From Actinomadura latina NBRC 106108 (GTDB lineage Bacteria; Actinomycetota; Actinomycetes; Streptosporangiales; Streptosporangiaceae): DNA of 63,269 nucleotides. The DNA lies in assembly GCF_001552195.1 (NCBI RefSeq), contig NZ_BCQS01000015.1, positions 1 to 63,269 of the forward strand. Direction: 5' to 3'. A program made the position numbers and the translations under genes. Positions within the stretch are counted from its first letter, which is position 1; each line of letters begins with the position of its first letter. Of this stretch, positions 17,214 to 26,154 are shown piece by piece. The notes beneath the pieces are model-generated. The model had not been told where the DNA came from and searched no databases. It was given only the letters and a program-made list of their open reading frames with translations.

Positions 17214-18035
17214 ATGGACGGGCTCGACCTCGTCCGGCGGGGGGCCGCGGTGGTGTTCGCGGTCGCGATCTTCGGGGGATTGAGCACGTTGTCCCCGATT
17301 TCTGGGGAGGTGGGGGTCGTCGCCGCGCCGAAGCCGGTGCCGAAACCCAGGCCGAAGCCGAAACCCGAGCCGCCACCGGATTGCTCGCGGGTGAAGTGCG
17401 TGGCGCTGACGTTCGACGACGGCCCGGCGGAGAGCACCGCGAAGTTGCTGGACGTCCTCGCGGCCAGGCATGTCCGCGCGACGTTCTTCCTGGTGGGGGA
17501 GAACGTCGTGAAGCATCCGGAGCTCGTCCGGAGGGAGCATGAGGCGGGGCACGAGCTAGGCGACCACAGCTACACGCATGCGGATCTCGCGAGCGGCTCG
17601 AAGAAGAAGGTCCTGTCGGAGCTGACGCGGACGCAGGACGCCATCCGGCGGGCGTCCGGGGTCACGCCGGTGCTGCTCCGGCCGCCGTACGGGTCGATGT
17701 CGGCGAGGCTCACGAAGATCACGCGGGAGATGGGGCTGGCTCAGGTGCTGTGGACGGTCGACCCGCTCGACTGGGAGCACCGCGACACCGAGTACGTGCG
17801 GAAGCGGGTGCTCAAGGCCGTGAAGCCCGGCTACGTCGTGCTCATGCATGACATCCACCCGACGACGGTGGGCGCCGTCCCGAAGATCATCGACCGGCTG
17901 GCCGCCGAGGGGTACGTGTTCGTGACCGTGTCGGAGCTGTACGGCGGGAGGCTCGTCCCAGGGAAGGAGTACGGGCAGACCGGCCGCAGGATGGTCCACC
18001 GGGACGATTCAGGGGCGGCTCAGGGTCTTCCCTGA
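17214..18035 (+). CDS. polysaccharide deacetylase (NodB, CE4)
   Basis: A 273-residue secreted or membrane-anchored CE4 esterase. An N-terminal hydrophobic segment (about residues 9-26) is followed by a Pro/Lys-rich linker (PKPVPKPRPKPKPEPPPD, a wall-spanning type) and the NodB domain. All five CE4 motifs are visible: TFDDGP, HSYTH, RPPYG, DPLDWEH and LMHDIH. Such enzymes remove N-acetyl groups from peptidoglycan or related glycans in a metal-dependent way. The ATG is preferred over GTG/TTG codons 3-6 nt upstream because GGGGG lies at suitable distance. Confidence 0.93.
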   Translation: MDGLDLVRRGAAVVFAVAIFGGLSTLSPISGEVGVVAAPKPVPKPRPKPKPEPPPDCSRVKCVALTFDDGPAESTAKLLDVLAARHVRATFFLVGENVVKHPELVRREHEAGHELGDHSYTHADLASGSKKKVLSELTRTQDAIRRASGVTPVLLRPPYGSMSARLTKITREMGLAQVLWTVDPLDWEHRDTEYVRKRVLKAVKPGYVVLMHDIHPTTVGAVPKIIDRLAAEGYVFVTVSELYGGRLVPGKEYGQTGRRMVHRDDSGAAQGLP

Positions 18036-18071
18036 TGGCCGTCGGGCGGTGGCCGTGTCCAGCATGGAGGT

Positions 18072-18572
18072 ATGAACAGCAGCGGGGATCTGAGGGTCTC
18101 GGACGCCGAGCGCGAGCCGGTCATCGAGCGGCTCCAGGACGCGTACGCGGAGGGACGCCTCGATGAGGACGAATTCGACATGCGCGTGCAACTGGCGATC
18201 ACCGCCAGGACGTACAACGAGCTGGGCGCCGTCACCCGTGACCTGGTGCCGGTGCGGCGGGAGGCGGTCACTCCGGCCGAGACCGGCGAGGACCGGATGC
18301 TCGCCGCGGCGGCCCACGCCGTCGCGGTCCCGACGCTCTTCGTCGGGCCGCTCGTGCTGATGCTGGTGAGCGGCAAGCGGTCGGAGTACGTCCGGCGGCA
18401 GGCGGCGGAGGCGGTGAACTTCCAGGTGACGCTGCTGCTGCTCACGATCGTCACGCTGGGGATCGGCGGCGTCGTGTATGCGGTCGCGTGGGTGCTGTCG
18501 GTGGTCGCCGCGGTGTTCGCGCTGACAGGCCAGACGTTCCGCTACCCGTGGATTCTGCGTCTGGTGAAGTGA
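18072..18572 (+). CDS. DUF1707/DUF4870 membrane protein
   Basis: A 166-residue protein. Residues about 8-58 are a DUF1707 domain (RVSDAEREPVIERLQDAYAEGRLDEDEFDMRV), found at the N-terminus of many actinobacterial membrane proteins. The rest is a DUF4870-like region with an AAHAVAVPTLFVGPLVLMLV segment, an RRQAAEAVNFQVTLLLL motif and two or three membrane spans. Function is unknown. GGAGG lies only 1 nt before the ATG, too close for normal use, so initiation may be leaderless. It begins 36 nt after the deacetylase stop and may be co-transcribed. Confidence 0.85.
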   Translation: MNSSGDLRVSDAEREPVIERLQDAYAEGRLDEDEFDMRVQLAITARTYNELGAVTRDLVPVRREAVTPAETGEDRMLAAAAHAVAVPTLFVGPLVLMLVSGKRSEYVRRQAAEAVNFQVTLLLLTIVTLGIGGVVYAVAWVLSVVAAVFALTGQTFRYPWILRLVK

Positions 18573-18770
18573 CCGGTGTTTGTCGGCATGCGCCTTCGGG
18601 GAAAGGTTGACGTGGCCGCCCTGTAGCGGTTCTGTCGCCTCCAGGAGACGAAAACGACGCCGATGTGTACACCTGTGTGCTTATTCCTCTCCCTGCCTGT
18701 GACTCCTGCAACGTCCGAATTATGTGGACCGTGCATAGGATGATCGATTAACTGTGTCCGGGAGGGGTGG

Positions 18771-20138
18771 ATGACGGAGCTTGCGGTCAAGGGCGATCAC
18801 CAGCGCGCGGTAGAGGCGCTGAAGCGGTCCTACGAGGCGATCCCGGCGGGCACGCCGGTGCGGCTGGCGAAGCGGACTTCGAACCTGTTCCGGTGGCGCG
18901 ACCCGTCGGCGGCGCCCGGGCTGGACGTGTCCGGGTTCGACAAGGTCCTGAGCGTCGACCCGGGGGAGCGCACGGCGCAGGTCCAGGGCATGACGACCTA
19001 CGAGGACCTCGTCGACGCGACGCTGCCGCACGGGCTGATGCCGACGGTCGTCCCGCAGCTGAAGACGATCACGCTCGGCGGGGCGGTGACGGGGCTCGGC
19101 ATCGAGTCGACGTCGTTCCGGGACGGGCTGCCGCACGAGGGCGTCCTGGAGATGGAGGTCCTCACCGGGGGCGGCGAGATCGTCACGGCGACGCGCGACA
19201 ACGAGCACGCCGACCTCTTCTACGGGTTCCCGAACTCCTACGGGACGCTCGGCTACACGCTGCGGCTGAAGATCGAGCTGCGGCCGGTCGGCCCGTACGT
19301 CCGGCTCCGGCACCTGCGGTTCAGCGACGCCGCCGAGCTGGCCAAGGCCATGGGCGAGATCACCGAGTCGAGGACGTTCGAGGGCGAGTCCGTCGACTTC
19401 CTGGACGGGACGGTCTTCAGCGCGGGCGAGCAGTACATCACGCTCGGCTTCTTCACCGACTCGGCGCCGTACACGTCCGACTACACCGGCCAGCAGATCT
19501 ACTACCGGTCGATCCAGGAGCGGTCGGTCGACTTCCTGACGGTGCGCGACTACATCTGGCGCTGGGACACCGACTGGTTCTGGTGCTCGGGCGCGTTCGG
19601 CGTGCAGAACCCGACCGTCCGGCGGCTCTGGCCCGACAAGTACAAGCGCTCCGACGTGTACCGCAAGCTCGTCGCCTACGACCGCCGCTACCACGTCGTC
19701 GCGCGCGCGGAGCGGTGGCGCGGGCTGCGTCCGCGCGAGGACGTCATCCAGGACATCGAGGTCCCTGTCGAGCGGCTGCCCGAGTTCCTGGAGTTCTTCC
19801 ACGACAAGGTCGGCATGAGCCCCATCTGGCTGTGCCCGCTGCGTGCGAAGGAGCGGTGGCCGCTGTACCCGCTGGAGGTCGGCCGCACGTACGTGAACGC
19901 GGGCTTCTGGGGAACGGTCCGGATTCCGCCCGGCCAGATCCCCGAGTACCACAACCGGCTCATCGAACGGAAGGTCGCGGCTCTCGACGGGCACAAGTCG
20001 CTCTACTCCACGGCCTTCTACGGCAGGGACGAGTTCTGGCGCTACTACGACGGCGAGAGCTACCGGCGGCTCAAGGGGCGGTACGACCCCGGCGAGCGGC
20101 TGCTCGACCTCTACGACAAGTGCGTGCGCGGACGCTGA
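18771..20138 (+). CDS. tmsA: FAD-binding oxidoreductase, TmsA/BfaB-like
   Basis: A 455-residue FAD_binding_4 (DHCR24-like) oxidoreductase: LSVDPGERTAQVQGMTTYEDLVDATLPHGLMP, the PQLKTITLGGAVTGLGIESTSF binding core and GFPNSYGTLGYTLRLKIEL. It is followed 76 nt later by a cyclopropane synthase-like methyltransferase. In Thermomonospora and mycobacteria this two-gene set makes 10-methyl branched fatty acids (tuberculostearic acid): the methyltransferase makes a 10-methylene acyl chain and this flavoprotein reduces it. The substrate assignment rests on the pairing and general resemblance. GGGAGGGG 5 nt before the ATG fixes the start. Confidence 0.85.
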   Translation: MTELAVKGDHQRAVEALKRSYEAIPAGTPVRLAKRTSNLFRWRDPSAAPGLDVSGFDKVLSVDPGERTAQVQGMTTYEDLVDATLPHGLMPTVVPQLKTITLGGAVTGLGIESTSFRDGLPHEGVLEMEVLTGGGEIVTATRDNEHADLFYGFPNSYGTLGYTLRLKIELRPVGPYVRLRHLRFSDAAELAKAMGEITESRTFEGESVDFLDGTVFSAGEQYITLGFFTDSAPYTSDYTGQQIYYRSIQERSVDFLTVRDYIWRWDTDWFWCSGAFGVQNPTVRRLWPDKYKRSDVYRKLVAYDRRYHVVARAERWRGLRPREDVIQDIEVPVERLPEFLEFFHDKVGMSPIWLCPLRAKERWPLYPLEVGRTYVNAGFWGTVRIPPGQIPEYHNRLIERKVAALDGHKSLYSTAFYGRDEFWRYYDGESYRRLKGRYDPGERLLDLYDKCVRGR

Positions 20139-20214
20139 CCATGCGCCCGCCGTATCGGGGGAGCCCAACGGGCCGGCAGGTACCGGCCTGGGCGGACAGA
20201 CAGGAGGGAACAAG

Positions 20215-21480
20215 ATGACGCTGGCCAGGGTCTTCGAGCGGCTCGCCGGGGCTGAGGCGCCAGTGGAGTTCACGGCGTACGACGGATCGCGGGCGGGGGT
20301 GCCGGGCGCGGACATCCGGTTCGACGTGCGCTCGCCGCACGCGGTGTCGTACCTGCTGCACTCGCCGGGTGCGCTGGGCCTGGCCCGCGCCTACGTCACC
20401 GGCATGATCGACGTCGACGGCGACATGATCGAGGCGCTGACGACGATGCAGCAGGTGCTGAGCGACGTGACACCGCGTGACAAGGCGCGGATCCTCCGCG
20501 GGGTCCTCGGCGACCCGCTGCTGCGCGCCGCCGTCTCCCGCAGGCCGGACCCGCCCCCGCAGGAGGCGCCGTTCAGCCGCATCCCGTCGTGGCTGCGGCA
20601 CTCCAAGCGGCGGGACGCGAAGGCCATCTCGCACCACTACGACGTGTCCAACACCTTCTACGAGTGGGTGCTCGGCCCCTCCATGGCGTACACGTGCGCG
20701 TGCTACCCGCACGAGGACGCGACGCTGGAGGAGGCGCAGTTCAACAAGCACGACCTGGTCGCGAAGAAGATCGCCCTGAAGCCGGGGATGCGGCTGCTGG
20801 ACGTGGGCTGCGGCTGGGGCGGCATGGTGATGCACGCCGCGAAGGAGTACGGCGTCAAGGCGCTCGGCGTCACGCTGTCCAAGCAGCAGGCCGAGTGGGC
20901 GCAGAAGGCGATCGCCGACCGGGGCCTGTCCGACCTCGCCGAGGTCCGGCACATGGACTACCGGGACGTGACCGAGACCGGCTTCGACGCGATCAGCTCC
21001 ATCGGCCTCACCGAGCACATCGGCAAGGCGAACCTCCCGTCCTACTTCTCGTTCCTGTACGGGAAGCTGCGCGAGGGCGGGCGGATGCTGAACCACACCA
21101 TCACGCGTCCGGACAACAGGGCCCCGTCCCGCAAGGAGAACGGGTTCATCAACCGGTACGTGTTCCCGGACGGTGAGCTGGAGGGGCCCGGCTACGTCCA
21201 GATGCAGATGAACGACGCCGGATTCGAGATCCGGCACCAGGAGAACCTGCGTGAGCACTACGCCCGCACGCTGACCGCCTGGTGCAGGAACCTCGACGAG
21301 CACTGGGACGAGGCCGTCGCCGAGGTCGGCGAGGGCACCGCCCGCGTGTGGCGCGTCTACATGGCGGGCTGCGTCCTCGGCTTCGCCCAGAACTGGATCG
21401 AGCTGCACCAGACGCTCGGCGTGAAGCTGCACGACGACGGCACGAGCGACATGCCGCTGCGTCCCGACTGGGGTTCGTGA
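20215..21480 (+). CDS. tmsB: SAM-dependent fatty acid methyltransferase, TmsB/BfaA-like
   Basis: A 421-residue member of the cyclopropane-fatty-acid synthase family. The core has YDVSNTFYEWVLGPSMAYTCACY, the SAM loop LLDVGCGWGGM (about residue 196), LGVTLSKQQAEWA, SIGLTEHIG and the C-terminal GFAQNWIELHQTLGVKL. An extra N-terminal domain (about 1-140) matches the long actinobacterial forms. The predicted reaction is methylation of the delta-9 double bond of phospholipid oleate to 10-methylene stearate, reduced by the TmsA-like enzyme encoded just upstream. AGGAGGG precedes the ATG. A 14-bp hairpin follows the stop. Confidence 0.88.
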   Translation: MTLARVFERLAGAEAPVEFTAYDGSRAGVPGADIRFDVRSPHAVSYLLHSPGALGLARAYVTGMIDVDGDMIEALTTMQQVLSDVTPRDKARILRGVLGDPLLRAAVSRRPDPPPQEAPFSRIPSWLRHSKRRDAKAISHHYDVSNTFYEWVLGPSMAYTCACYPHEDATLEEAQFNKHDLVAKKIALKPGMRLLDVGCGWGGMVMHAAKEYGVKALGVTLSKQQAEWAQKAIADRGLSDLAEVRHMDYRDVTETGFDAISSIGLTEHIGKANLPSYFSFLYGKLREGGRMLNHTITRPDNRAPSRKENGFINRYVFPDGELEGPGYVQMQMNDAGFEIRHQENLREHYARTLTAWCRNLDEHWDEAVAEVGEGTARVWRVYMAGCVLGFAQNWIELHQTLGVKLHDDGTSDMPLRPDWGS

Positions 21481-21504
21481 CGGCGGAACCGCTCCCGCAA
21501 CGAA

Positions 21505-21537
21505 GACGAGCCGACCGGACGTTCCGGCCGGCTCGTC
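21505..21537. terminator. hairpin between tmsB and cupin genes
   Basis: GACGAGCCGACCGG / CCGGCCGGCTCGTC: 14-bp stem with one A-C mismatch and a 5-nt loop, followed by gccgttt on the plus strand. It lies between convergent genes and can serve both. Confidence 0.75.
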
Positions 21538-21543
21538 GCCGTT

Positions 21544-22038
21544 TCACGGCCTGGCGTCGTCCCAGGCGGGGCTGCTGAGGAAGTAGGTGTCGTAGAGCTC
21601 CTGGACGTCCAGCAGGCTTTCGGGCGGCACCTTCCCGTAGGCGATGCGCTCCAGGTGCCGGAAGTACTCGAACCGTTCGACGCCCGGCGTGATGACGATG
21701 AGGATGTCGGCGTCCTCGCCGGGCGCGGCGGCGAAGGCGTGCGCGAGCCCCGGCGGGACGACGACGAGGTCGCCGCGCCCGGCGGTGACGACCTGCTCGC
21801 CCGACAGCAGCTGCGCGGTCCCGTCCAGCATGTAGAACAGTTCGGCGGACCCGTCGTGGCGGTGCGGCCGCGCCCCGTCCGCGCCTGCGTTCAGGGTGAC
21901 CCGCTGCGTGGACAGCGCTCCGCCGGTCGAGCTGCTGTCGGCCAGCAACCGGATGGTGGTGGGCGCGCGGCCGACGACGTCGGCTTCGGCGGAACGGACG
22001 ATCACGGACTCGTCGAAGTCCGGTGAGATCAACGACAT
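21544..22038 (-). CDS. cupin domain protein
   Basis: A 164-residue single-domain cupin. Motif 1 is visible as PHRHDGSAELFYMLDGTAQLL with two His and a Glu as metal ligands, and motif 2 as GDLVVVPPGLAHAFAA. It could be a small-molecule binding protein or a dioxygenase/isomerase; the sequence does not decide. The ATG at 22038 is preferred over one eight codons upstream because GGGGAG lies 7 nt before it. It follows the DUF4267 gene by 31 nt and is probably co-transcribed with it. Confidence 0.88.
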   Translation of the reverse strand: MSLISPDFDESVIVRSAEADVVGRAPTTIRLLADSSSTGGALSTQRVTLNAGADGARPHRHDGSAELFYMLDGTAQLLSGEQVVTAGRGDLVVVPPGLAHAFAAAPGEDADILIVITPGVERFEYFRHLERIAYGKVPPESLLDVQELYDTYFLSSPAWDDARP

Positions 22039-22069
22039 GGTCACTCCCCGAGTGTTCGGCATGGATGGA

Positions 22070-22441
22070 TCAGACGGCGAAGAGCAGGGCGGCGCTCACC
22101 AGGACGACGACGGCGGTGGCGAAGTGGATGCCGAAGGCGACGGCCTTTGATCCGCCGTGCCGCAGGACGATGAGCGTGTCTCCGAGCGGCGCCAGCGCGA
22201 CGACCAGCATGTACCAGCCCGCGGCGTGGGCGCCGGCGAAGGCGATCAGGGCGAGGCCGAGGATGCCGAAGGTCAGGTCGCGCAGGCCCTTGATCTCCAG
22301 GTAGGCGGCGTCGCCGTCCGGCTTGCCGGGGACGCCGTAGCCGGCTGCGGCCGCCTGGGGGGAGATCAGGAACTGTGCGCCGATGAAGGCGACGAAGAGG
22401 GCGAGCACGGTGGCCAGGGTGTAGGCGGTGGCGGTGAGCAT
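22070..22441 (-). CDS. DUF4267 small membrane protein
   Basis: A 123-residue protein with about four hydrophobic segments (LATVLALFVAFIGAQFLI, LTFGILGLALIAFAGAHA, GWYMLVVALAPLGDTLIVL, FATAVVVLVSAALLFAV) and the DUF4267 pattern (YLEIKGLRDLTFG). The family is small integral membrane proteins of unknown function, often next to TetR, AraC or cupin genes. It is the first gene of a pair with the cupin. Its upstream region contains CTAG-centred inverted repeats. Confidence 0.82.
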   Translation of the reverse strand: MLTATAYTLATVLALFVAFIGAQFLISPQAAAAGYGVPGKPDGDAAYLEIKGLRDLTFGILGLALIAFAGAHAAGWYMLVVALAPLGDTLIVLRHGGSKAVAFGIHFATAVVVLVSAALLFAV

Positions 22442-22481
22442 GAGGTCTCCGTAATGCGAGCGATGCTAGGAACAGGAATGA

Positions 22482-22519
22482 CGCTAGCATAGCGTTGCCA
22501 CAATCGCTAGCGCTGCTAG
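22482..22519. promoter_or_regulatory. two CTAG-containing 5-3-5 inverted repeats
   Basis: CGCTA-GCA-TAGCG (22482-22494) and CTAGC-GCT-GCTAG (22507-22519) are both perfect 5-3-5 dyads 25 bp apart, with a further GCTAG at 22465-22469. They lie upstream of the DUF4267 gene, in the region shared with the divergent ligase gene. A dimeric regulator such as TetR or MarR is a likely user, but none is encoded next to it. Confidence 0.45.
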
Positions 22520-22651
22520 AAACGCGGTCAGCCCGATCCGGCGTCTCCCGAACTGGCCTCCCGCCGGTCAACATTCATCTTCCCCGATATCGTCGCAGGT
22601 CAGCCTGGGTAGACCATGATCACGAGCAGCGAGCGCGGGGGACGGGAGGCC

Positions 22652-23659
22652 ATGCACATCCGGTCCCCGGTCAAGCCGATGCTGGCCGCGACGATCGACC
22701 GCATCCCGCCGCCGCAGGCATGCCCGGGCGGCTGCCGGTACGAGCCGAAGTTCGACGGGTTCCGCGCGGTCGCGATGGTGGACGACGCCGGCGCCGTGCA
22801 CCTGTGGTCCCGCCGCGGCATCGCCTTCAACGAGGCGTTCCCCGAGATCGTGCCTGCCGTCCGCGAGCGGCTCCCGCCCGGCACCGTCACCGACGGCGAG
22901 ATCGTCCGCTGGGGGCCGGACGGCCGGCTCGACTTCGGCGCGCTGCAACGCCGGCACGTGGCGGGGCGCCGCCGCGCCGAACTCGCCCGCGCCGAACCCT
23001 GCCACTACGTGGTCTTCGACGTCCTCGAATCGGACGGCGCCGACCTGCGCCCGAAGCCGCTGAGCGAACGGCGCGCCGTCCTGGAGGCCCTGCTCGGCGG
23101 CGACGACCCCGGCGCGCGCGTGATCGGCACACCGCAGACGTCCGATGTGGAGGAGGCGCGGCTCTGGTTCGACGCCCTCGCCGGCCAGGGCATCGAGGGC
23201 CTGGTCGTGAAGGACGCCGACGGCCCCTACCGGGAGGGACGGCGCGGCTGGTGGAAGGTGAAGCGGCGGGTCACCGCCGAGGCGGTCGTCGGCGGGGTGA
23301 CCGGGACGCGGCGGGCGCCCGAGTCGCTGATCCTCGGCCGCTACGACGCCGGGGGCCGGCTCCGCGTCGTCGCGCGGACGACCCCGCTCGCGCCGTCCGC
23401 CCGCACCGGCCTGGCCGCCGTCCTGAAGCACGCCGGACCGGACCATCCGTGGCCGCCCGAACTGCCCGCCGGGTTCGCCGGCGGCCTGTACGGGGCGCAC
23501 CCGCCGATCCGCTACGTGCGGACCGAGCCGGAGGTCGTCGTGGAGTTCAGCGGGGACGCCGCCGTGGAGGGCGGCCGGTGGCGGCACGCCGTCCGCCACG
23601 TCCGGATCCGGACGGACCTGTCGCCGGCCCAGGTGCCGCCGTTCGGCGAACCGCCCTGA
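22652..23659 (+). CDS. ligC: ATP-dependent DNA ligase, LigC type
   Basis: A 335-residue ligase with motif I EPKFDGFRAV (the Lys accepts AMP, about residue 26), motif III-like VVFDVLE, motif IV GIEGLVVKD and motif V WWKVKRR, then an OB-fold domain (about 205-330). It lacks the polymerase and nuclease domains of LigD, so it corresponds to the stand-alone LigC ligases of mycobacteria and Streptomyces, which act as backup ligases in non-homologous end joining or base excision repair. GGGAGG 3 nt before the ATG fixes the start. No Ku gene is in the window. Confidence 0.9.
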   Translation: MHIRSPVKPMLAATIDRIPPPQACPGGCRYEPKFDGFRAVAMVDDAGAVHLWSRRGIAFNEAFPEIVPAVRERLPPGTVTDGEIVRWGPDGRLDFGALQRRHVAGRRRAELARAEPCHYVVFDVLESDGADLRPKPLSERRAVLEALLGGDDPGARVIGTPQTSDVEEARLWFDALAGQGIEGLVVKDADGPYREGRRGWWKVKRRVTAEAVVGGVTGTRRAPESLILGRYDAGGRLRVVARTTPLAPSARTGLAAVLKHAGPDHPWPPELPAGFAGGLYGAHPPIRYVRTEPEVVVEFSGDAAVEGGRWRHAVRHVRIRTDLSPAQVPPFGEPP

Positions 23660-23738
23660 CCATGGACGCGGCGCCGAGCCGGTGGTAAGCAGACACTGAC
23701 GGGCCGGGTGTCGCGGCCCGGAGAGCGCGGAGGCCCTC

Positions 23739-25292
23739 ATGGACTACGACTACGTCATCGTCGGCGCCGGATCCGCGGGCTGCGCCCTGGCCGCGCGGCT
23801 GTCGGAGGACCCGTCCGTCAGCGTCGCCCTCCTGGAGGCGGGCGGCCCGGACGACAAGAACGAGATCCACGTCCCGGCGGCGTTCGCCCAGCTCTTCAAG
23901 ACCGAGTACGACTGGGACTTCACCACCGCCAAGCAGGCCGAGCTGGACGGCCGCGAGCTGTACTGGCCGCGCGGCCGGATGCTCGGCGGCTCCTCCTCGC
24001 TGAACGCGATGATGTGGGTGCGCGGCCACTCCGCCGACTACGACGGCTGGGACGTGCCCGGCTGGTCGTACGCCGACGTCGAGCCGTACTTCAAGCGGGC
24101 CGAGGGCCGCGTCGGCAGCAACGAGGGCGACGTGTACGGGACGTCCGGTCCCGTCACGATCTCCGAGCAGCGCAGCCCGAACGAGACGACCCGCGCGTTC
24201 CTCGCCGCGTGCGAGGCCGCCGGCCTGACCCGGCTGCCCGAGCTGAACGGACCGTCCAACGAGGGGTACGCGCAGACCCCGGTCAGCCAGCGGCGCGGCC
24301 GGCGGTGCAGCACCGCCGACGCGTACCTGCGTCCCGCGCGCAAGCGCCCGAACCTCTCGGTCGTCACGGGCGCGCAGGTCTCGAAGGTGCTGATCGAGGA
24401 CGGCCGCGCGACCGGCGTCGAGTACGGCGGTGAGCGCGTCGTCGCCCGCCGCGAGGTCGTCCTGTCGGCGGGCGCGATCGGCTCGCCGCAGCTGCTGATG
24501 CTGTCCGGGATCGGCGACCCCGACCACCTGCGCGGCGTCGGCGTCGAGACCGTCCTCGAACGCCCGGAGGTCGGCCGCCACCTCCAGGACCACCTGTCCG
24601 CCGGCGTCGTCCGGCACTGCCCGAAGAACGTCACGCTCGCGGGCGCCGAGTCGCTGCCGAACGTCGTCCGCTACCTGCTCGCCCGGCGCGGCCCGTTCAC
24701 CTCGAACGTCGGCGAGGCGGTCGTCTTCCTGCGCAGCGACCCGTCGCAGCCCGCGCCCGACCTGGAACTGATCTTCGCGCCCGCCCCGTTCGTCGCGCAC
24801 GGCCTCACTCCGCCGACCGAGCACGGCGTGACGCTCGGCGTCGTCCTGCTGCGGCCCGAGTCGGCCGGCCGGATCACGCTCGCGTCCGCCGACCCGTCCG
24901 CGGCGCCGTCCATCGACCCGGGATACCTGACCGGCGAGAGCGACCTGCGCCGCCTCGTCCACGGCCTCCGCTACGCCGACGAGCTGCTGTCCGGCGACGC
25001 CCTCAAGCCCTACGTCGGCGAACCCATGGACCCGTACGTCGGCCCGGACGACGACGAGGCCCTCGCCCAGTACGTCCGGGGCCATTCCGAGACCCTGTAC
25101 CACCCCACCGGCACCTGCCGCATGGGCACCGACGACGACGCCGTCGTCGACCCGGACCTCCGCGTCCGCGGCATCGACGCCCTCCGCGTCGTGGACGTCT
25201 CCGTCCTCCCGGAGATCACCCGCGGCCACACCAACGCCCCCGCCATCATGATCGGCGAAAGGGCCGCCGACCTGATCAGGTCAGCCAGCTGA
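23739..25292 (+). CDS. GMC family FAD oxidoreductase
   Basis: A 517-residue glucose-methanol-choline oxidoreductase. The N-terminal FAD loop is YVIVGAGSAGCALAARLSEDP; GMC signature 1 is GRMLGGSSSLNAMMWVRG (about residue 84) and signature 2 GAIGSPQLLMLSGIG (about residue 245). The catalytic His is in YHPTGTCRMG and the final FAD motif in GHTNAPAIMIGERAADLI. Actinobacterial members oxidise alcohols such as choline, polyethylene glycol or sterol side chains; the substrate is not evident. GGAGG 6 nt upstream supports the start. Its 3' end overlaps the convergent hydrolase gene by 17 bp. Confidence 0.92.
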   Translation: MDYDYVIVGAGSAGCALAARLSEDPSVSVALLEAGGPDDKNEIHVPAAFAQLFKTEYDWDFTTAKQAELDGRELYWPRGRMLGGSSSLNAMMWVRGHSADYDGWDVPGWSYADVEPYFKRAEGRVGSNEGDVYGTSGPVTISEQRSPNETTRAFLAACEAAGLTRLPELNGPSNEGYAQTPVSQRRGRRCSTADAYLRPARKRPNLSVVTGAQVSKVLIEDGRATGVEYGGERVVARREVVLSAGAIGSPQLLMLSGIGDPDHLRGVGVETVLERPEVGRHLQDHLSAGVVRHCPKNVTLAGAESLPNVVRYLLARRGPFTSNVGEAVVFLRSDPSQPAPDLELIFAPAPFVAHGLTPPTEHGVTLGVVLLRPESAGRITLASADPSAAPSIDPGYLTGESDLRRLVHGLRYADELLSGDALKPYVGEPMDPYVGPDDDEALAQYVRGHSETLYHPTGTCRMGTDDDAVVDPDLRVRGIDALRVVDVSVLPEITRGHTNAPAIMIGERAADLIRSAS

Positions 25293-26154
25293 GGATGCGC
25301 CGGTTCACTTCCTCCGGGTCGTCCAGCTGGAGGAAGTGGCCGGCCCCGGGGACGTGCTCGGCGCGGGAGCCGGGCGGGAGGGCCGCGCGGACGCTGTCCA
25401 GGTCTACCGCATCGGCGCCGAGGCAGCCGTCCTCGGTGCCGTGCAGGTAGAGGACGGGCAGCTCGCCGATGGCCGAGGCGGCCTCCTGCTCGGCCGCGTA
25501 CCGTGCGATGAGGCGGGACGGGTCGAGCATGGCGCGGTAGTAGCCGATCGCCGCCTCGATGTTGGCGGGCGTGGCGAGGCACTCCATGACGTGGTCGACG
25601 TCCTCCGTGCGGACGCGGCCGTCCGGCGGTGACCAGTCGCACCAGAGTCCCTCCACGAAGGCGCGGTTCAGCGCCATCCCGGCCAGCGGCGTCTGGAAGA
25701 CGAAGATGTAGAACGAGCGCTTGAGCTGCTCGTACTCGAAGAAGGCGGTCCCCATGACCGACATCGGCGGGACGGACATGGCGACGACCTTCCGCCACCG
25801 CTCGGGCGCGACGTTCGCGGCGCCGTAGGCGGTGAACGCGCCCCAGTCGTGGCCGATGACGACGGCGTCCGAGCCGCCGCCGAGCGCTTCGTGCAGGGCG
25901 ACGGCGTCGGCGGCGAGGGCGCCGGTCTGGAAGGCGCCGTCGTCCGGGACGGACGTGGGCGCGTACCCGCGCATGAACGGCGCGACGGCGCGGTGCCCGG
26001 CGGCGGCGAGTTCGGGCATGAGGTGCCGCCACGTGTGCGGCGAGTCGGGGAAGCCGTGCAGGAGCAGCGCCAGGGGGCCGTCCGGAGGACCCGCCGCGAG
26101 GTATCCGAAGTCGAGCCCGTTCGCCGTGACCGATCCGGTCGTGAAGTCGCTCAT
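25276..26154 (-). CDS. alpha/beta hydrolase, epoxide hydrolase-like
   Basis: A 292-residue alpha/beta-hydrolase with the oxyanion segment LLHGFPDSPHTWRH, the nucleophile elbow VIGHDWGAFTAYG (Asp, as in epoxide hydrolases and dehalogenases) and the catalytic His in GAGHFLQLDDPEEVN. The nucleophilic Asp followed by Trp and the HGFPDS motif favour epoxide hydrolase over haloalkane dehalogenase. GAGGAGG 6 nt upstream decides for the start at 26154. It is convergent with and overlaps the GMC oxidoreductase gene. Confidence 0.88.
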   Translation of the reverse strand: MSDFTTGSVTANGLDFGYLAAGPPDGPLALLLHGFPDSPHTWRHLMPELAAAGHRAVAPFMRGYAPTSVPDDGAFQTGALAADAVALHEALGGGSDAVVIGHDWGAFTAYGAANVAPERWRKVVAMSVPPMSVMGTAFFEYEQLKRSFYIFVFQTPLAGMALNRAFVEGLWCDWSPPDGRVRTEDVDHVMECLATPANIEAAIGYYRAMLDPSRLIARYAAEQEAASAIGELPVLYLHGTEDGCLGADAVDLDSVRAALPPGSRAEHVPGAGHFLQLDDPEEVNRRILSWLT

